Of a DNA stretch of 44,430 bases, positions 8,465 through 16,729 are shown one piece after another; position 1 is the first letter of the stretch, and each line of letters begins with the position of its first letter. The position numbers and the translations under genes were made by a program. The stretch is from Fusobacterium sp. DD2. Lineage in GTDB: Bacteria; Fusobacteriota; Fusobacteriia; Fusobacteriales; Fusobacteriaceae. The notes beneath the pieces are model-generated. The model did not search any database, was not told where the DNA came from, and worked only from the letters and a program-made list of their open reading frames with translations. The DNA lies in the NCBI RefSeq assembly GCF_018205345.1, contig NZ_JADRHM010000012.1:1-44430 (forward strand), given 5' to 3'.

Positions 8465-8989
8465 CTATAATCCCATTAATCTTCTAAGTTCATCATTCTT
8501 TGTACCTAATGCCGTAGATTTATTATTTAGTACATCTATTTCAATTATTGTCTTATTTCCAATTGTTAATTTGTAGTAACTTACAGCCATTTCAATTGTT
8601 GTTTCTAGTTTTCCAGTAGGCTTTAGCTTTGGCCCTTCCATCTTTTTTATCAGTCCTTTAATAGTTGCGTCAATTCCGTATAATTTAGGACCTTGCGAAG
8701 CTTTATCCATTGCCTGAGCTCCACCCTTGCATTCTACTAGAATTGCTTTAGTAGTATCAATTGACTCCATTGAATCATCTATACTGTCCATTTTTATCTT
8801 AGCATCCAACTTTTTATAATGCCCCATGAGTGGCGCTTCTAATTCAGCAGTCATTCCCATCTGCTCAATATTTACAGTTACCATTTCCACAACGGGTAAT
8901 TCCACTTCTGCTACTCCTGCTAGAGAATTTGACCCATTCAAATATACTTCAGCGTCAACTAATGCCGCTGGTATTTTATCTTTTGCCAT
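8465..8989 (-). CDS. FII: Major tail tube protein FII
   Basis: 174 aa, same length class as P2 FII. The N-terminus KIPAALVDAEVYLNGSNSLAGVAEVELP and the segment MTAELEAPLMGHYKKLDAKI match the major tail tube family; YKLTIGNKTIIEIDVLNN near the end is also usual. It polymerises inside the sheath. Directly follows the sheath gene with a strong ribosome binding site. Confidence 0.92.
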   Translation of the reverse strand: MAKDKIPAALVDAEVYLNGSNSLAGVAEVELPVVEMVTVNIEQMGMTAELEAPLMGHYKKLDAKIKMDSIDDSMESIDTTKAILVECKGGAQAMDKASQGPKLYGIDATIKGLIKKMEGPKLKPTGKLETTIEMAVSYYKLTIGNKTIIEIDVLNNKSTALGTKNDELRRLMGL

Positions 8990-9005
8990 TTACTATCCCT
9001 CCTTA

Positions 9006-10445
9006 TTAAGCTGCTAAGCTGTTTGCAAAGGCCATAAGTGCTTCCACATCGTAAACCTTTTTAAATGTGATTGATTTAGCTCCTGGAATAATTCCTAATT
9101 GAATTGTCCAAGTTATATCGCCATTTATAATATCAATTAAACTATTATCATCTGCATAGAATGCAACTTTTCCTGATAATAAGTTATCAGATGCCACTAA
9201 GGCATTAAGTCTTAAGTTCATAGACTTCTCCATTGTTTCAGCTAATTTTAAAGTGAATTTTTTATCTACATTATTGAAGTAAGAAAGAACTAATTCATTT
9301 CCTATGTATTTAAACATTCTTCTTCCATAGATATACTTATCTTTTGGATCCGTAGCTAATGGATTTTTAGCTGTCTCTGAACCCCAGCATCTCCATCCCT
9401 TGAAATTAATCGCAGTTACGACTCCATTTTTATTTAAAAAGTTCGCCTGCTGCTCTTTATCAAGTCTAACTTCTTCATACTCTTTTCCTTTTTTCCATAC
9501 AAATGCGTCCATTTTGTATGAATAATTTGAAGGCCCTTGACTAGGTACTCCATTATTTTCCCCGTCTACCTTCAATGATAAAGCCGCATAATGAATTGAC
9601 TGGTGATATACTTCCCCAGCTAATTTAATTCCCCCGTATAGAATTATCTGGTCATTCCCTATGATATTATTAGTATCTTTCCACTCCGATAACTCATCGT
9701 ATTTTTTAGTTATATCGGCATTAATAAGTGCCATTGATTCAAACATTCCACCATTAAGTGTTTTAGCTTTGGTTTCCATGATTGCTGCTACATCGCTTTC
9801 ACCTGAGAAGTCAGGAATATCAATAAATGCTGGAAGCTCTGAATATTTTAAAAATACTTCATTAACTAGCTCAAGCCCTGTTCTCTTCATACTGTCGGCA
9901 TCATATCCACCTATTGCGTCTGATTTCTTAACTTTTGATAAATCTACTTCGTAATATTCTATATCTACTGTCCCTTGTTCATCCAGTTTGACACTTAATT
10001 CAAGCCCTTCCGACGTGAATTGCATTTGAACATCTGACACTGTTTGTTTTCCTGATGTCTTTTGTACAACTACTGTTTCTGGAATAACTTTCTGAGATGG
10101 AATAACTATCTTACCTCTTACGAGATTCTGCGCTGATAATGTTTTCTTTTCTCCTTTATGTTTTTCTGGATCCAAAATATTTACAATATAAAGTGGAGCC
10201 ACTGCATACAATTCAAAGAAACATTTTATCGCTTGAGATATCGAGAAATCCATATCATGTGTATTTCCAAAATACTCTAATGCTTCTTTATATGTCCCTA
10301 CTCTAACTACATCATTAATCTTTCTATTTTCCTTTTTTACTTGATTAATTGGTGCCATCCCTACTATAAAGTGTCCGTAATCAAGTACAACAGGTAGCTG
10401 TAACGGAGTAGCGCCTTCAACTTGATATGTACCATGTTTATACAT
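9006..10445 (-). CDS. FI: Contractile tail sheath protein FI
   Basis: 479 aa. The gene order sheath-tube-chaperone-tape measure and motifs such as LPAFIDIPDFSGESD, the GRRMFKYIGNELVLSYF segment and WTIQLGIIPGAKSITFKKVYD at the C-terminus identify a P2-type sheath. A central insertion (about residues 105-170, beta-rich, with SGKQTVSDVQMQF) is probably an outer domain on the sheath surface. The presence of a sheath makes this phage a myovirus although its head genes are lambda-like. Confidence 0.93.
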   Translation of the reverse strand: MYKHGTYQVEGATPLQLPVVLDYGHFIVGMAPINQVKKENRKINDVVRVGTYKEALEYFGNTHDMDFSISQAIKCFFELYAVAPLYIVNILDPEKHKGEKKTLSAQNLVRGKIVIPSQKVIPETVVVQKTSGKQTVSDVQMQFTSEGLELSVKLDEQGTVDIEYYEVDLSKVKKSDAIGGYDADSMKRTGLELVNEVFLKYSELPAFIDIPDFSGESDVAAIMETKAKTLNGGMFESMALINADITKKYDELSEWKDTNNIIGNDQIILYGGIKLAGEVYHQSIHYAALSLKVDGENNGVPSQGPSNYSYKMDAFVWKKGKEYEEVRLDKEQQANFLNKNGVVTAINFKGWRCWGSETAKNPLATDPKDKYIYGRRMFKYIGNELVLSYFNNVDKKFTLKLAETMEKSMNLRLNALVASDNLLSGKVAFYADDNSLIDIINGDITWTIQLGIIPGAKSITFKKVYDVEALMAFANSLAA

Positions 10446-10662
10446 TTTTTATACCTCCTATTTCATTTACTATCTCATCATAAAATGCCTTATTTTCTGC
10501 TATGTCTGAGAATTTATACTCTTCTACTGGAATCAATATCCTTGTTAGTAACGGATACTTACTAATAAGATTATCTATTTTTATTCCTTTGTACACTACT
10601 CCTCTGACTAACATAAATTCGGGCAATATTAAATTCTTACCAACATAAATATATGCTTTCAT
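10438..10662 (-). CDS. Small phage protein before the tail sheath, function unknown
   Basis: 74 aa, not recognised. Mixed beta/helical sequence beginning MKAYIYVGKNLILPEF, overlapping the sheath start by 8 bases. Lies between the tail terminator-like gene and the sheath, where many such phages encode a small head-tail joining or tail completion protein. Confidence 0.7.
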   Translation of the reverse strand: MKAYIYVGKNLILPEFMLVRGVVYKGIKIDNLISKYPLLTRILIPVEEYKFSDIAENKAFYDEIVNEIGGIKNV

Positions 10663-10669
10663 TCATCTC

Positions 10670-11143
10670 TCACCGTCCTATTAATCTATTCAATTCTTTA
10701 TTTATTATTTCTGACTGAGTAGCTGGGCACGATACTCTAAATCTAGCAGTCGAGAAATAAAAAGGCTCTTTATCATCTGCATAGAAGTCAACAGAAAAAG
10801 GTATCTCTTGCTTAACAGCATACTTTCCATCAATAGTACTTGTCTCCAGGAACTTACCCCTTAAGTAATCTCCCAGCTCTAAATGCTCTAAATAGTCTTG
10901 TTCTTTTGTACCAATCCAAAGTTCTATATCTGCAAAAGCATCGTATACGTCTATACCACTCCTAGACTGTTCAAAGTGTGATATTCTAATCAGGACAAAA
11001 GGAAAATACTCATTTGTTTTCTTTCCATTTTCTCTATCCAGATGATTATTATCTGGCAGTACTCCTCTATACACATTCACACCTTTATCAGTCAATATAC
11101 CTTTTAAAAATTGAAATAGACTCTTTTCAACATCCGATATCAT
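10670..11143 (-). CDS. Putative tail terminator / head-tail joining protein
   Basis: 157 aa. Contains YFPFVLIRISHFEQSRSGIDVYDA and IELWIGTKEQDYLEHLELGDYLRGKF, an alternation of strands and a helix that resembles gpU/neck tail terminator proteins of siphoviruses and myoviruses. Position between gpZ-like protein and the sheath supports a neck or tail-terminator role. Not assigned to a named family with certainty. Overlaps the preceding gene by 4 bases. Confidence 0.6.
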   Translation of the reverse strand: MISDVEKSLFQFLKGILTDKGVNVYRGVLPDNNHLDRENGKKTNEYFPFVLIRISHFEQSRSGIDVYDAFADIELWIGTKEQDYLEHLELGDYLRGKFLETSTIDGKYAVKQEIPFSVDFYADDKEPFYFSTARFRVSCPATQSEIINKELNRLIGR

Positions 11144-11721
11144 TTAATCACCCTATCCAATTCATGCTCCAGTCTCTCAGTGAATTTTTCATCTGCATAC
11201 CCTTGTAAATAATTAATTATATTAGTATTTCCTAACATCTGAGGCTCTGAAGCTGAATATAATCTTCTAATTATCTCCCGTTGTATACTTCCTTTTTTTC
11301 CTGGAATTGTTTTAAACCTTCCAGTTCTTGAAAATGCACCCAGTTTGCCGTCTTTATAAGCTATAAAGCTATGGGGAAGTGATTTCAACTCCCCCTTTTT
11401 TACTTCAATCATTAGTGTTCTAGGCCTTTTAAGTCTTTTTTTTGGAGATAATTTGAAATGATCAAGACCTATCGGCCTCCCGGAACTGATTAACTTAGCT
11501 TTTAAATTATTGCTATTGGATGTAAATAGATTTATAGAATTCCGAAGCTTAGTGGCGCTAATGGTATAATTTTCTCTAGTTTGTCTAATCTGCTCCGCTC
11601 TGGTTGATGTTAATGTCCTATTTAACGCCCTTGAAATACACTTCCTAACTTCTTTAGTTGTTAAATCCATTGCTTCTGCGGTTTTTTCAAGTGTTGTAAC
11701 ATCCATCTCCAGCTTAACCAT
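11140..11721 (-). CDS. Z: Minor tail protein Z-like (gpZ family)
   Basis: 193 aa, very basic. The N-terminal part (VRKCISRALNRTLTSTRAEQIRQTRENYTISATKL) and the middle LSPKKRLKRPRTLMIEVKKG with HSFIAYKDGKLGAFSRTGR are typical of prophage minor tail protein Z / HK97 gp10-like neck proteins that link head and tail. Located after the head completion gene, as in lambda (FII-Z). Confidence 0.8.
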   Translation of the reverse strand: MVKLEMDVTTLEKTAEAMDLTTKEVRKCISRALNRTLTSTRAEQIRQTRENYTISATKLRNSINLFTSNSNNLKAKLISSGRPIGLDHFKLSPKKRLKRPRTLMIEVKKGELKSLPHSFIAYKDGKLGAFSRTGRFKTIPGKKGSIQREIIRRLYSASEPQMLGNTNIINYLQGYADEKFTERLEHELDRVIK

Positions 11722-11726
11722 TACAC

Positions 11727-12059
11727 TTACACCTCCGAATAATTAACTAAATCTATTTCAGCTATGCCCATATCTGATTTACAAGAAATTACAGTATATT
11801 TTTTATTATCCAGTAAAATAATTTCACCAGCATGCGGAAGACAATTAAAAAAGGAACTTGCTATAAACATAGTAAGTCCCTCCAGGTAAACACCTTCATC
11901 TGTTAATGAATTAATACGATTATTCTGTTTAGTCTGAAATCTCTCTTCATCCAATACGCACTTTGTAATTTTATCCCCTACAATATGATCATCAGCAAAT
12001 TCTAATTCATTTATAAAGACAGCATCTATGTCACTTTGTAAAATTTTTTTAAAATCCAT
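11727..12059 (-). CDS. Head-tail joining protein, FII (lambda)-like
   Basis: 110 aa with MDFKKILQSDIDAVFINELEFAD at the start and GEIILLDNKKYTVISCKSDMGIAEIDL at the end, a beta-rich pattern seen in lambda gpFII-type head-tail connectors. Placed between the capsid and gpZ-like genes, as expected. The match is by length, order and pattern, not by a unique motif. Confidence 0.65.
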   Translation of the reverse strand: MDFKKILQSDIDAVFINELEFADDHIVGDKITKCVLDEERFQTKQNNRINSLTDEGVYLEGLTMFIASSFFNCLPHAGEIILLDNKKYTVISCKSDMGIAEIDLVNYSEV

Positions 12060-12073
12060 AGTGCACCCCTTAA

Positions 12074-12325
12074 TTATCTTTTTCCACCTTTACCGTTACC
12101 GTTACTTTTTCCTTTGGTAGTCCCATCTTCAGTAATCTCCTCTTTCTTCTCCTCTGCAGGTGCTGCAATTTCATCTACTGTTGGAACTACTGGAATCTTT
12201 TCTATTTCTATAAGATTCTTGCCTATACTCTCTTCTGCTATTTTGCTCTCCAGGATTTCTACTTTCTCTCCTGGATTATATATCTTACCAGCATATAGTA
12301 TTGGCTTAAGAACTTTATACTCCAT
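12074..12325 (-). CDS. Small protein after major capsid gene, function unknown
   Basis: 83 aa. A short beta-type start (VLKPILYAGKIYNPGEKVEI) is followed by a Glu-rich, then Gly/Lys-rich disordered tail ending in SNGNGKGGKR. Small proteins of this build occur between capsid and head-tail connector genes in lambda-like heads. Function not known; a head accessory role is inferred from position only. Confidence 0.65.
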   Translation of the reverse strand: MEYKVLKPILYAGKIYNPGEKVEILESKIAEESIGKNLIEIEKIPVVPTVDEIAAPAEEKKEEITEDGTTKGKSNGNGKGGKR

Positions 12326-12336
12326 TTATCTCCCTC

Positions 12337-13350
12337 CTATTTAACTTTTAATACTCTGATTGCGTCAATATCAAACGGAACAGGTAGCGGTCTTGATTCT
12401 GTTCTTACTTCAACTGTATTAGCTTTTGAATCAGTATCTTCAAATGGTACTCTTTCAGCTTGAATAATTCCTTTTGTAACGTCGACAGCTGCTCCGTAGT
12501 GCAGTACATTCTTTGATGGCGCAAATAATACTGAACCTTCTGGTATTTTTTTCTCAACTTTATATGTTTTTCCGTCTTCATTTAATATCTGTACTTGTGT
12601 TTGGTATGAGTATATTGGGATATTATGTGGAGCTAATGCACCAACATAAGTTGCTCCAGCTGGAAGGTCTTTTGGTGCTATTTTTCCAGCTTCAAAATTT
12701 CTAATATCTAATAGCTTTTGTATTTTTTCATTGTCTGCGAATAATCTAGCCGCCACCGGATCCATAACTATCAGTTCTACTTTTTGTCCTGTAGTTTCTC
12801 CTATTTCACTTATTGTTGATGAAATATCAGCTGCAATAGTAGCTTTATCAGTGTTCCATTTATTTGTAACTGACACTTCTTTAATTTTTCCATAATTGAT
12901 TTCATCTTCTACGCCTTCACCTTTTACTACTACTTTTCCAGTATATAGCACGTCTATACACATCAGTTCTTCTCTTCTTGTAATTTGGTCTTCAAACTCA
13001 GCGTATGATTCTCCTAATAACTTTGCTTTTTTCTCTTCTGGAGAATATCCACCATAAATAGTTTCCCCTGGGATCTTATCAAAGAATAGTTCGTGTCCTG
13101 TAAATGTTCTTTTTGGTGCAACCTTTGGCGCCTTGTAGTATCTGCTTTCATAACTTCTTTTTATCATTTCAGTACCCGGAATAAGCTCAGATACGAATGG
13201 TGCAACTAATTGCCCACCTTTTTTGTATTCAATTTCAAATTTTTGTTTCTCGTGAGCCTTGTGTGTAGCGAAAAACATATCTTTTATAAAGCTCGTAGGT
13301 TTAATAACCTGTTGATCATAAACTCCTAAAAATTCAATTACTGCTGGCAT
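12337..13350 (-). CDS. E: Major capsid protein (lambda gpE type)
   Basis: 337 aa, the length of lambda gpE. Motifs typical of the family: an N-terminal FLGVYDQQVIKPTSFIKDMFF, FVSELIPGTEMIKRSYESRYY, APKRTFTGHELFFD and the C-terminal TESRPLPVPFDIDAIRVLKVK. It directly follows the decoration protein, sharing the last base of one gene with the first of the next. Confidence 0.93.
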   Translation of the reverse strand: MPAVIEFLGVYDQQVIKPTSFIKDMFFATHKAHEKQKFEIEYKKGGQLVAPFVSELIPGTEMIKRSYESRYYKAPKVAPKRTFTGHELFFDKIPGETIYGGYSPEEKKAKLLGESYAEFEDQITRREELMCIDVLYTGKVVVKGEGVEDEINYGKIKEVSVTNKWNTDKATIAADISSTISEIGETTGQKVELIVMDPVAARLFADNEKIQKLLDIRNFEAGKIAPKDLPAGATYVGALAPHNIPIYSYQTQVQILNEDGKTYKVEKKIPEGSVLFAPSKNVLHYGAAVDVTKGIIQAERVPFEDTDSKANTVEVRTESRPLPVPFDIDAIRVLKVK

Positions 13351-13685
13351 TAATATCTACCTCCTAATTTTTTAACATAAATTCCAATTTTTCTAAGATT
13401 TTGTATCACTGTTGCGTCAATTGTGCCCCCTGTAACTTTTAGCCCCTCTGCTATAACTTCTCCAGCTACTACTACAGTAGTTTTTCCAGTTCCAGATGAA
13501 GCGTCAACAGTTTCTAAAACTACGCCAAATGCGTCAGATGCGTCAGTAGTCATAGAACCGTCTGCAGTAACTACCTGCCCTCTTTCAACTTTTTTGTTAC
13601 TAATTGCTAATTCCATTACCTTATGACCAGTACCAGACAATAACTGGTCATACTCATATACATTCCCTTTTTCTACAAATGCCAT
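13350..13685 (-). CDS. Head decoration protein (lambda gpD type)
   Basis: 111 aa. The pattern 'GxVxxxDGSMTTDASDAFGVVLETVDA...GTGKTTVVVAGEVI' followed by a helix and 'RKIGIYVKKL' fits the HDPD / lambda gpD family, which stabilises expanded capsids. Its order (protease, decoration, capsid) is that of lambda C-Nu3-D-E. Confidence 0.87.
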   Translation of the reverse strand: MAFVEKGNVYEYDQLLSGTGHKVMELAISNKKVERGQVVTADGSMTTDASDAFGVVLETVDASSGTGKTTVVVAGEVIAEGLKVTGGTIDATVIQNLRKIGIYVKKLGGRY

Positions 13686-13686
13686 A

Positions 13687-14712
13687 CTATTTGACCTCCT
13701 TTAATTTTTTATTCATAAATGCCACAATTGCATTGACTTGCGAATTTTCATTCTTTGGGTCTTTCATTCCAAAGTTTAAATTATCGTCTCCTAACATTTT
13801 TGCTTTTTCTTCATTCTCTTTCTGTTGAAGTTTAACCAGCTCTACTGATAGCGATTCAATAGTTTGTATACTGTTGTATTTCGCGTCAAACACTAAGTCT
13901 GCATGATTTTTTATATTAATTTCATCGATAGCCTTTAATCTATTTCTTTCTGCTTGAACACCTTCATTCTTAACAGCTTCGTACACATCTTTATATTTAT
14001 CTTTCAGCATATCTACTGTAATAGTATCTGTTTGTGATTGTGTTGGCGCCGGTGCCGGCTCCTCTGGTTTATAATTATCAAATTTACTCAAATCAAATGC
14101 CATATTATTTACAATTAAATAATTACTTACATTCTTTATATCCTCATCAGACTCAAGTATTTCATCCACAAATCCATTGTTTTTAGCTTCAACCGCTGTC
14201 ATCCACGTTTCTTCATCCATCAGCTGTGATAACTCGTCCTTAGTTTTTCCTGTTTTCTTTGTGTAGGTTGCCACTATACACTCTTTCACTTTATCAAGCA
14301 TGTCTGCTGCTTTTTGTAAGTCCTGAGAACTTCCAGCAGCAAAAATCCAAGGGTTGTGTATCATAAATAAAGCATTTTTAGGCATTTTTACATTATCACA
14401 AGCTGAAGTAATTATTGTTGCAGCACTTGCAGCTAGTCCATCAATATAAGCAGTAACATTCGCCTTATGTGATTTTAAAGTATTAGCTATTGCCACAGCT
14501 GCAAATGCATTTCCTCCTGGACTATTGATGTGCAGATTAATCTCTTCCACATCTCCAAGCCCCTCAATATCTGATTTAAACTTTTTGTCTGTAATATCAT
14601 CCCAAAAGTCATCACTACCAATAGAACCATACAGTGTCATTTCAGCGGTTTTCCCGTCTTCATTCTTCACTAGGTTCCAGAACTTTTTCTTCTGATTCAT
14701 CATTTTTGGCAT
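13687..14712 (-). CDS. ClpP-like head maturation protease with C-terminal scaffold
   Basis: 341 aa. Residues 30-200 are a ClpP/S49-type serine protease: LHINSPGGNAFAA (residues 60-72), catalytic Ser96 in DGLAASAAT and His119 in MIHNPW. A Pro-rich linker (EEPAPAPTQSQTD) leads to a helical Lys/Glu-rich C-terminus (residues 225-341) that probably acts as the scaffold, as in lambda C/Nu3 where both functions share one gene. The start overlaps the portal gene end by 53 bases; the ATG three codons in (14703) has a better spaced AGGA. Confidence 0.9.
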   Translation of the reverse strand: MPKMMNQKKKFWNLVKNEDGKTAEMTLYGSIGSDDFWDDITDKKFKSDIEGLGDVEEINLHINSPGGNAFAAVAIANTLKSHKANVTAYIDGLAASAATIITSACDNVKMPKNALFMIHNPWIFAAGSSQDLQKAADMLDKVKECIVATYTKKTGKTKDELSQLMDEETWMTAVEAKNNGFVDEILESDEDIKNVSNYLIVNNMAFDLSKFDNYKPEEPAPAPTQSQTDTITVDMLKDKYKDVYEAVKNEGVQAERNRLKAIDEINIKNHADLVFDAKYNSIQTIESLSVELVKLQQKENEEKAKMLGDDNLNFGMKDPKNENSQVNAIVAFMNKKLKEVK

Positions 14713-16255
14713 TTCCTAACGTCACTCCTTTTTCTTTTAATATTTTTTGTTCCTTTGCTAATATTCTTACATTCTGCTCAAAATCTCCACCGTTCAATTC
14801 AACAGATTCCCGTGAACGTGTGGATAGTCCTTCCTGAATTTTCAACGCACTTGCTTTAGCTTCCTTGAGTGGATCTATTTGTCCTTGACTTGGGCCATTC
14901 CATTGGGCTGTACTCCAAGCCTTATCATATAAAGGATCAGTTCCAAAATTATATAATTCAATTCTACCCCTTAAAACTGCTTCTCTTAGCCACTCCTGGT
15001 ATATCAATTGTGTAAAATTGGATGCAAACCAGTCACGGCGTTTCCTAAACATCTTCCATGCCTCCAGCAAGGCTGCTCGAGATGCTGAGTAACTTGCACT
15101 GAAATGTTTCACAAGAAGCTCATAAGGTACTTCCAATGCTGCCCCTATCTGGCGTAATATTGCAGTTACAAATGGGTCAAACTGAGCATTAGGTCTTCCT
15201 GGGTTATTTGGATTAGCTCTTTCTCCTGGTCTAAACCCTACTATCATTCCTGGAGTCATTTCTATATCCAGTGCTCCTGTATCATCGTCATCATATGATG
15301 ATGAGACAACAGACTCTTCTGGACTAACTATAGATTGCTCTCCTATGTCTGCTGGTGTTACATTGTCTTTATCGGATTCTATAAATACCGCATACATTCC
15401 TGAAATAACTGCTGCCATTAACTCGGCATCTGTATATCTATCAAGTTGCTTAAGTGCCTCGATAACAGGTGAAAGCAGTGGAACTCCTCTAAGCTGCTCA
15501 GGTCGTTCCGGATTAATCAAATGTATAATATTACGTTGATTAGATTTTCCATAGACTGGTACATACACAGTATCAGTCGAGCCGCTATAAGTATCCAATG
15601 GATGTTCTTTAGCAACGTAGTATCCAGTTATCCAATTAGTTTTTTTATCAAGCTGAACTCCACAAATAACACTCTTGTCGTTAGTCTTATCATTTGGAGT
15701 TAAAACCCTATCAGGTTCTATCACTAGTAACTTCAAATGATATGGATTCCGAGGTGTTTCAAAATAATTAAGTTTAATAAAGCATTCTCCACTAAGTAAC
15801 ACAGTTAAAAATACAAGATCCTGCACTTGATAAAAATCTAGCAATCCATTTTGGTCAATTTTACTCTCTGACCATAGTCTAAATTCTCTTTCAATTTGTG
15901 TTTCTATCTCTTCTGCTGTGTTTTCGTCGAGCCCTAATAATTCATAATCAATAGCGGACTTAAGACGTAATCCACTCCCAACTGTATTTGATACAATCGT
16001 TTTAATTACTCCAGTTGCAGTTGGTGCTCCCATGTATAAGTCCCTGGAACGTTCCACAAGCCTATCTCTATTCTTGTATATGTCGTTTTTAACTCCACCA
16101 CCACGGCTTAACCACCCGAGCATAGAACTTTTAGTTGTTGAAGCCCCATGGTTACTATACCCGGTGTTTAATACAGCTAAATGTTGTCGAGCAAGTTGCC
16201 TTTTTAAAGCCCAGCTGGGACTTATCTGCACGATTGCTTTTTCTAATAACTTCAA
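14660..16255 (-). CDS. B: Portal protein (lambda gpB type)
   Basis: 531 aa, the length of lambda gpB. Motifs include SRDLYMGAPTATGVIKTIVSNTVGSG-type start region (residues 65-95), the LRGVPLLSPVIEALKQLDRYTDAELMAA segment near residue 255 and the SYSASRAALLEAWKMFRKRRDWF region near residue 400, all conserved in gpB portals. Located after the HsdS-like gene and before the protease. Forms the dodecamer at the DNA entry vertex. Confidence 0.93.
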   Translation of the reverse strand: MKLLEKAIVQISPSWALKRQLARQHLAVLNTGYSNHGASTTKSSMLGWLSRGGGVKNDIYKNRDRLVERSRDLYMGAPTATGVIKTIVSNTVGSGLRLKSAIDYELLGLDENTAEEIETQIEREFRLWSESKIDQNGLLDFYQVQDLVFLTVLLSGECFIKLNYFETPRNPYHLKLLVIEPDRVLTPNDKTNDKSVICGVQLDKKTNWITGYYVAKEHPLDTYSGSTDTVYVPVYGKSNQRNIIHLINPERPEQLRGVPLLSPVIEALKQLDRYTDAELMAAVISGMYAVFIESDKDNVTPADIGEQSIVSPEESVVSSSYDDDDTGALDIEMTPGMIVGFRPGERANPNNPGRPNAQFDPFVTAILRQIGAALEVPYELLVKHFSASYSASRAALLEAWKMFRKRRDWFASNFTQLIYQEWLREAVLRGRIELYNFGTDPLYDKAWSTAQWNGPSQGQIDPLKEAKASALKIQEGLSTRSRESVELNGGDFEQNVRILAKEQKILKEKGVTLGNAKNDESEEKVLEPSEE

Positions 16256-16276
16256 TCTTATTTCTCACCTCCTCCT

Positions 16277-16729
16277 TTATGATACAAACATATCATTTAG
16301 TAAATGCTTTTTCACAATAGTTGTCCTCTCTATTAGTTTTTTTTCCTTCTCCAGTGCTGTATCTATTAAATTTATTCTGTAAGCTATATAATCTTGAGTT
16401 GGCTTATCATGGACTGGAATTATAAAATTTTTTAATGCGTCAAATTGCAGGTTTATCGTAGTCGCATATTTAGTTATAAATCTATTCCAATCACGTTCCA
16501 TACTTGTAAATATGTATTTAGGATTATGATCCTCCGCAACAACTAATACTGCATACTTAGTTTCGACCTCTCCTGAATTTTCAAGTATTTCCATAGGTGT
16601 ACTTATCATCGCTGATAGTGGTATAAGTATGCTCTTTGCGGGGTATGTCTTGCCTTTAATAGCTCTTTCCACATCGCCAATATCAAGTATTGATTTCCAA
16701 CTGCATTTGTTCAAGTTTATCTTTTCCAT
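16277..16729 (-). CDS. Half-size type I specificity (HsdS-like) subunit
   Basis: 150 aa. The N-terminal 90 residues are a short possible target recognition domain; the rest shows the S-subunit layout: YIFTSMERDWNRFI, TTINLQFDALKNFIIPVHD, Gln-Asp-Tyr-Ile as in 'EEQxxI', and a coiled coil LIDTALEKEKKLIERTTIVKKHLLNDMF. Normal HsdS has two TRDs and about 400 residues; this one has a single domain, so two copies would have to pair, as known for half-S proteins. Its start lies 47 bases inside hsdM. Together they should make a modification enzyme. The recognition site cannot be read from sequence. Confidence 0.7.
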   Translation of the reverse strand: MEKINLNKCSWKSILDIGDVERAIKGKTYPAKSILIPLSAMISTPMEILENSGEVETKYAVLVVAEDHNPKYIFTSMERDWNRFITKYATTINLQFDALKNFIIPVHDKPTQDYIAYRINLIDTALEKEKKLIERTTIVKKHLLNDMFVS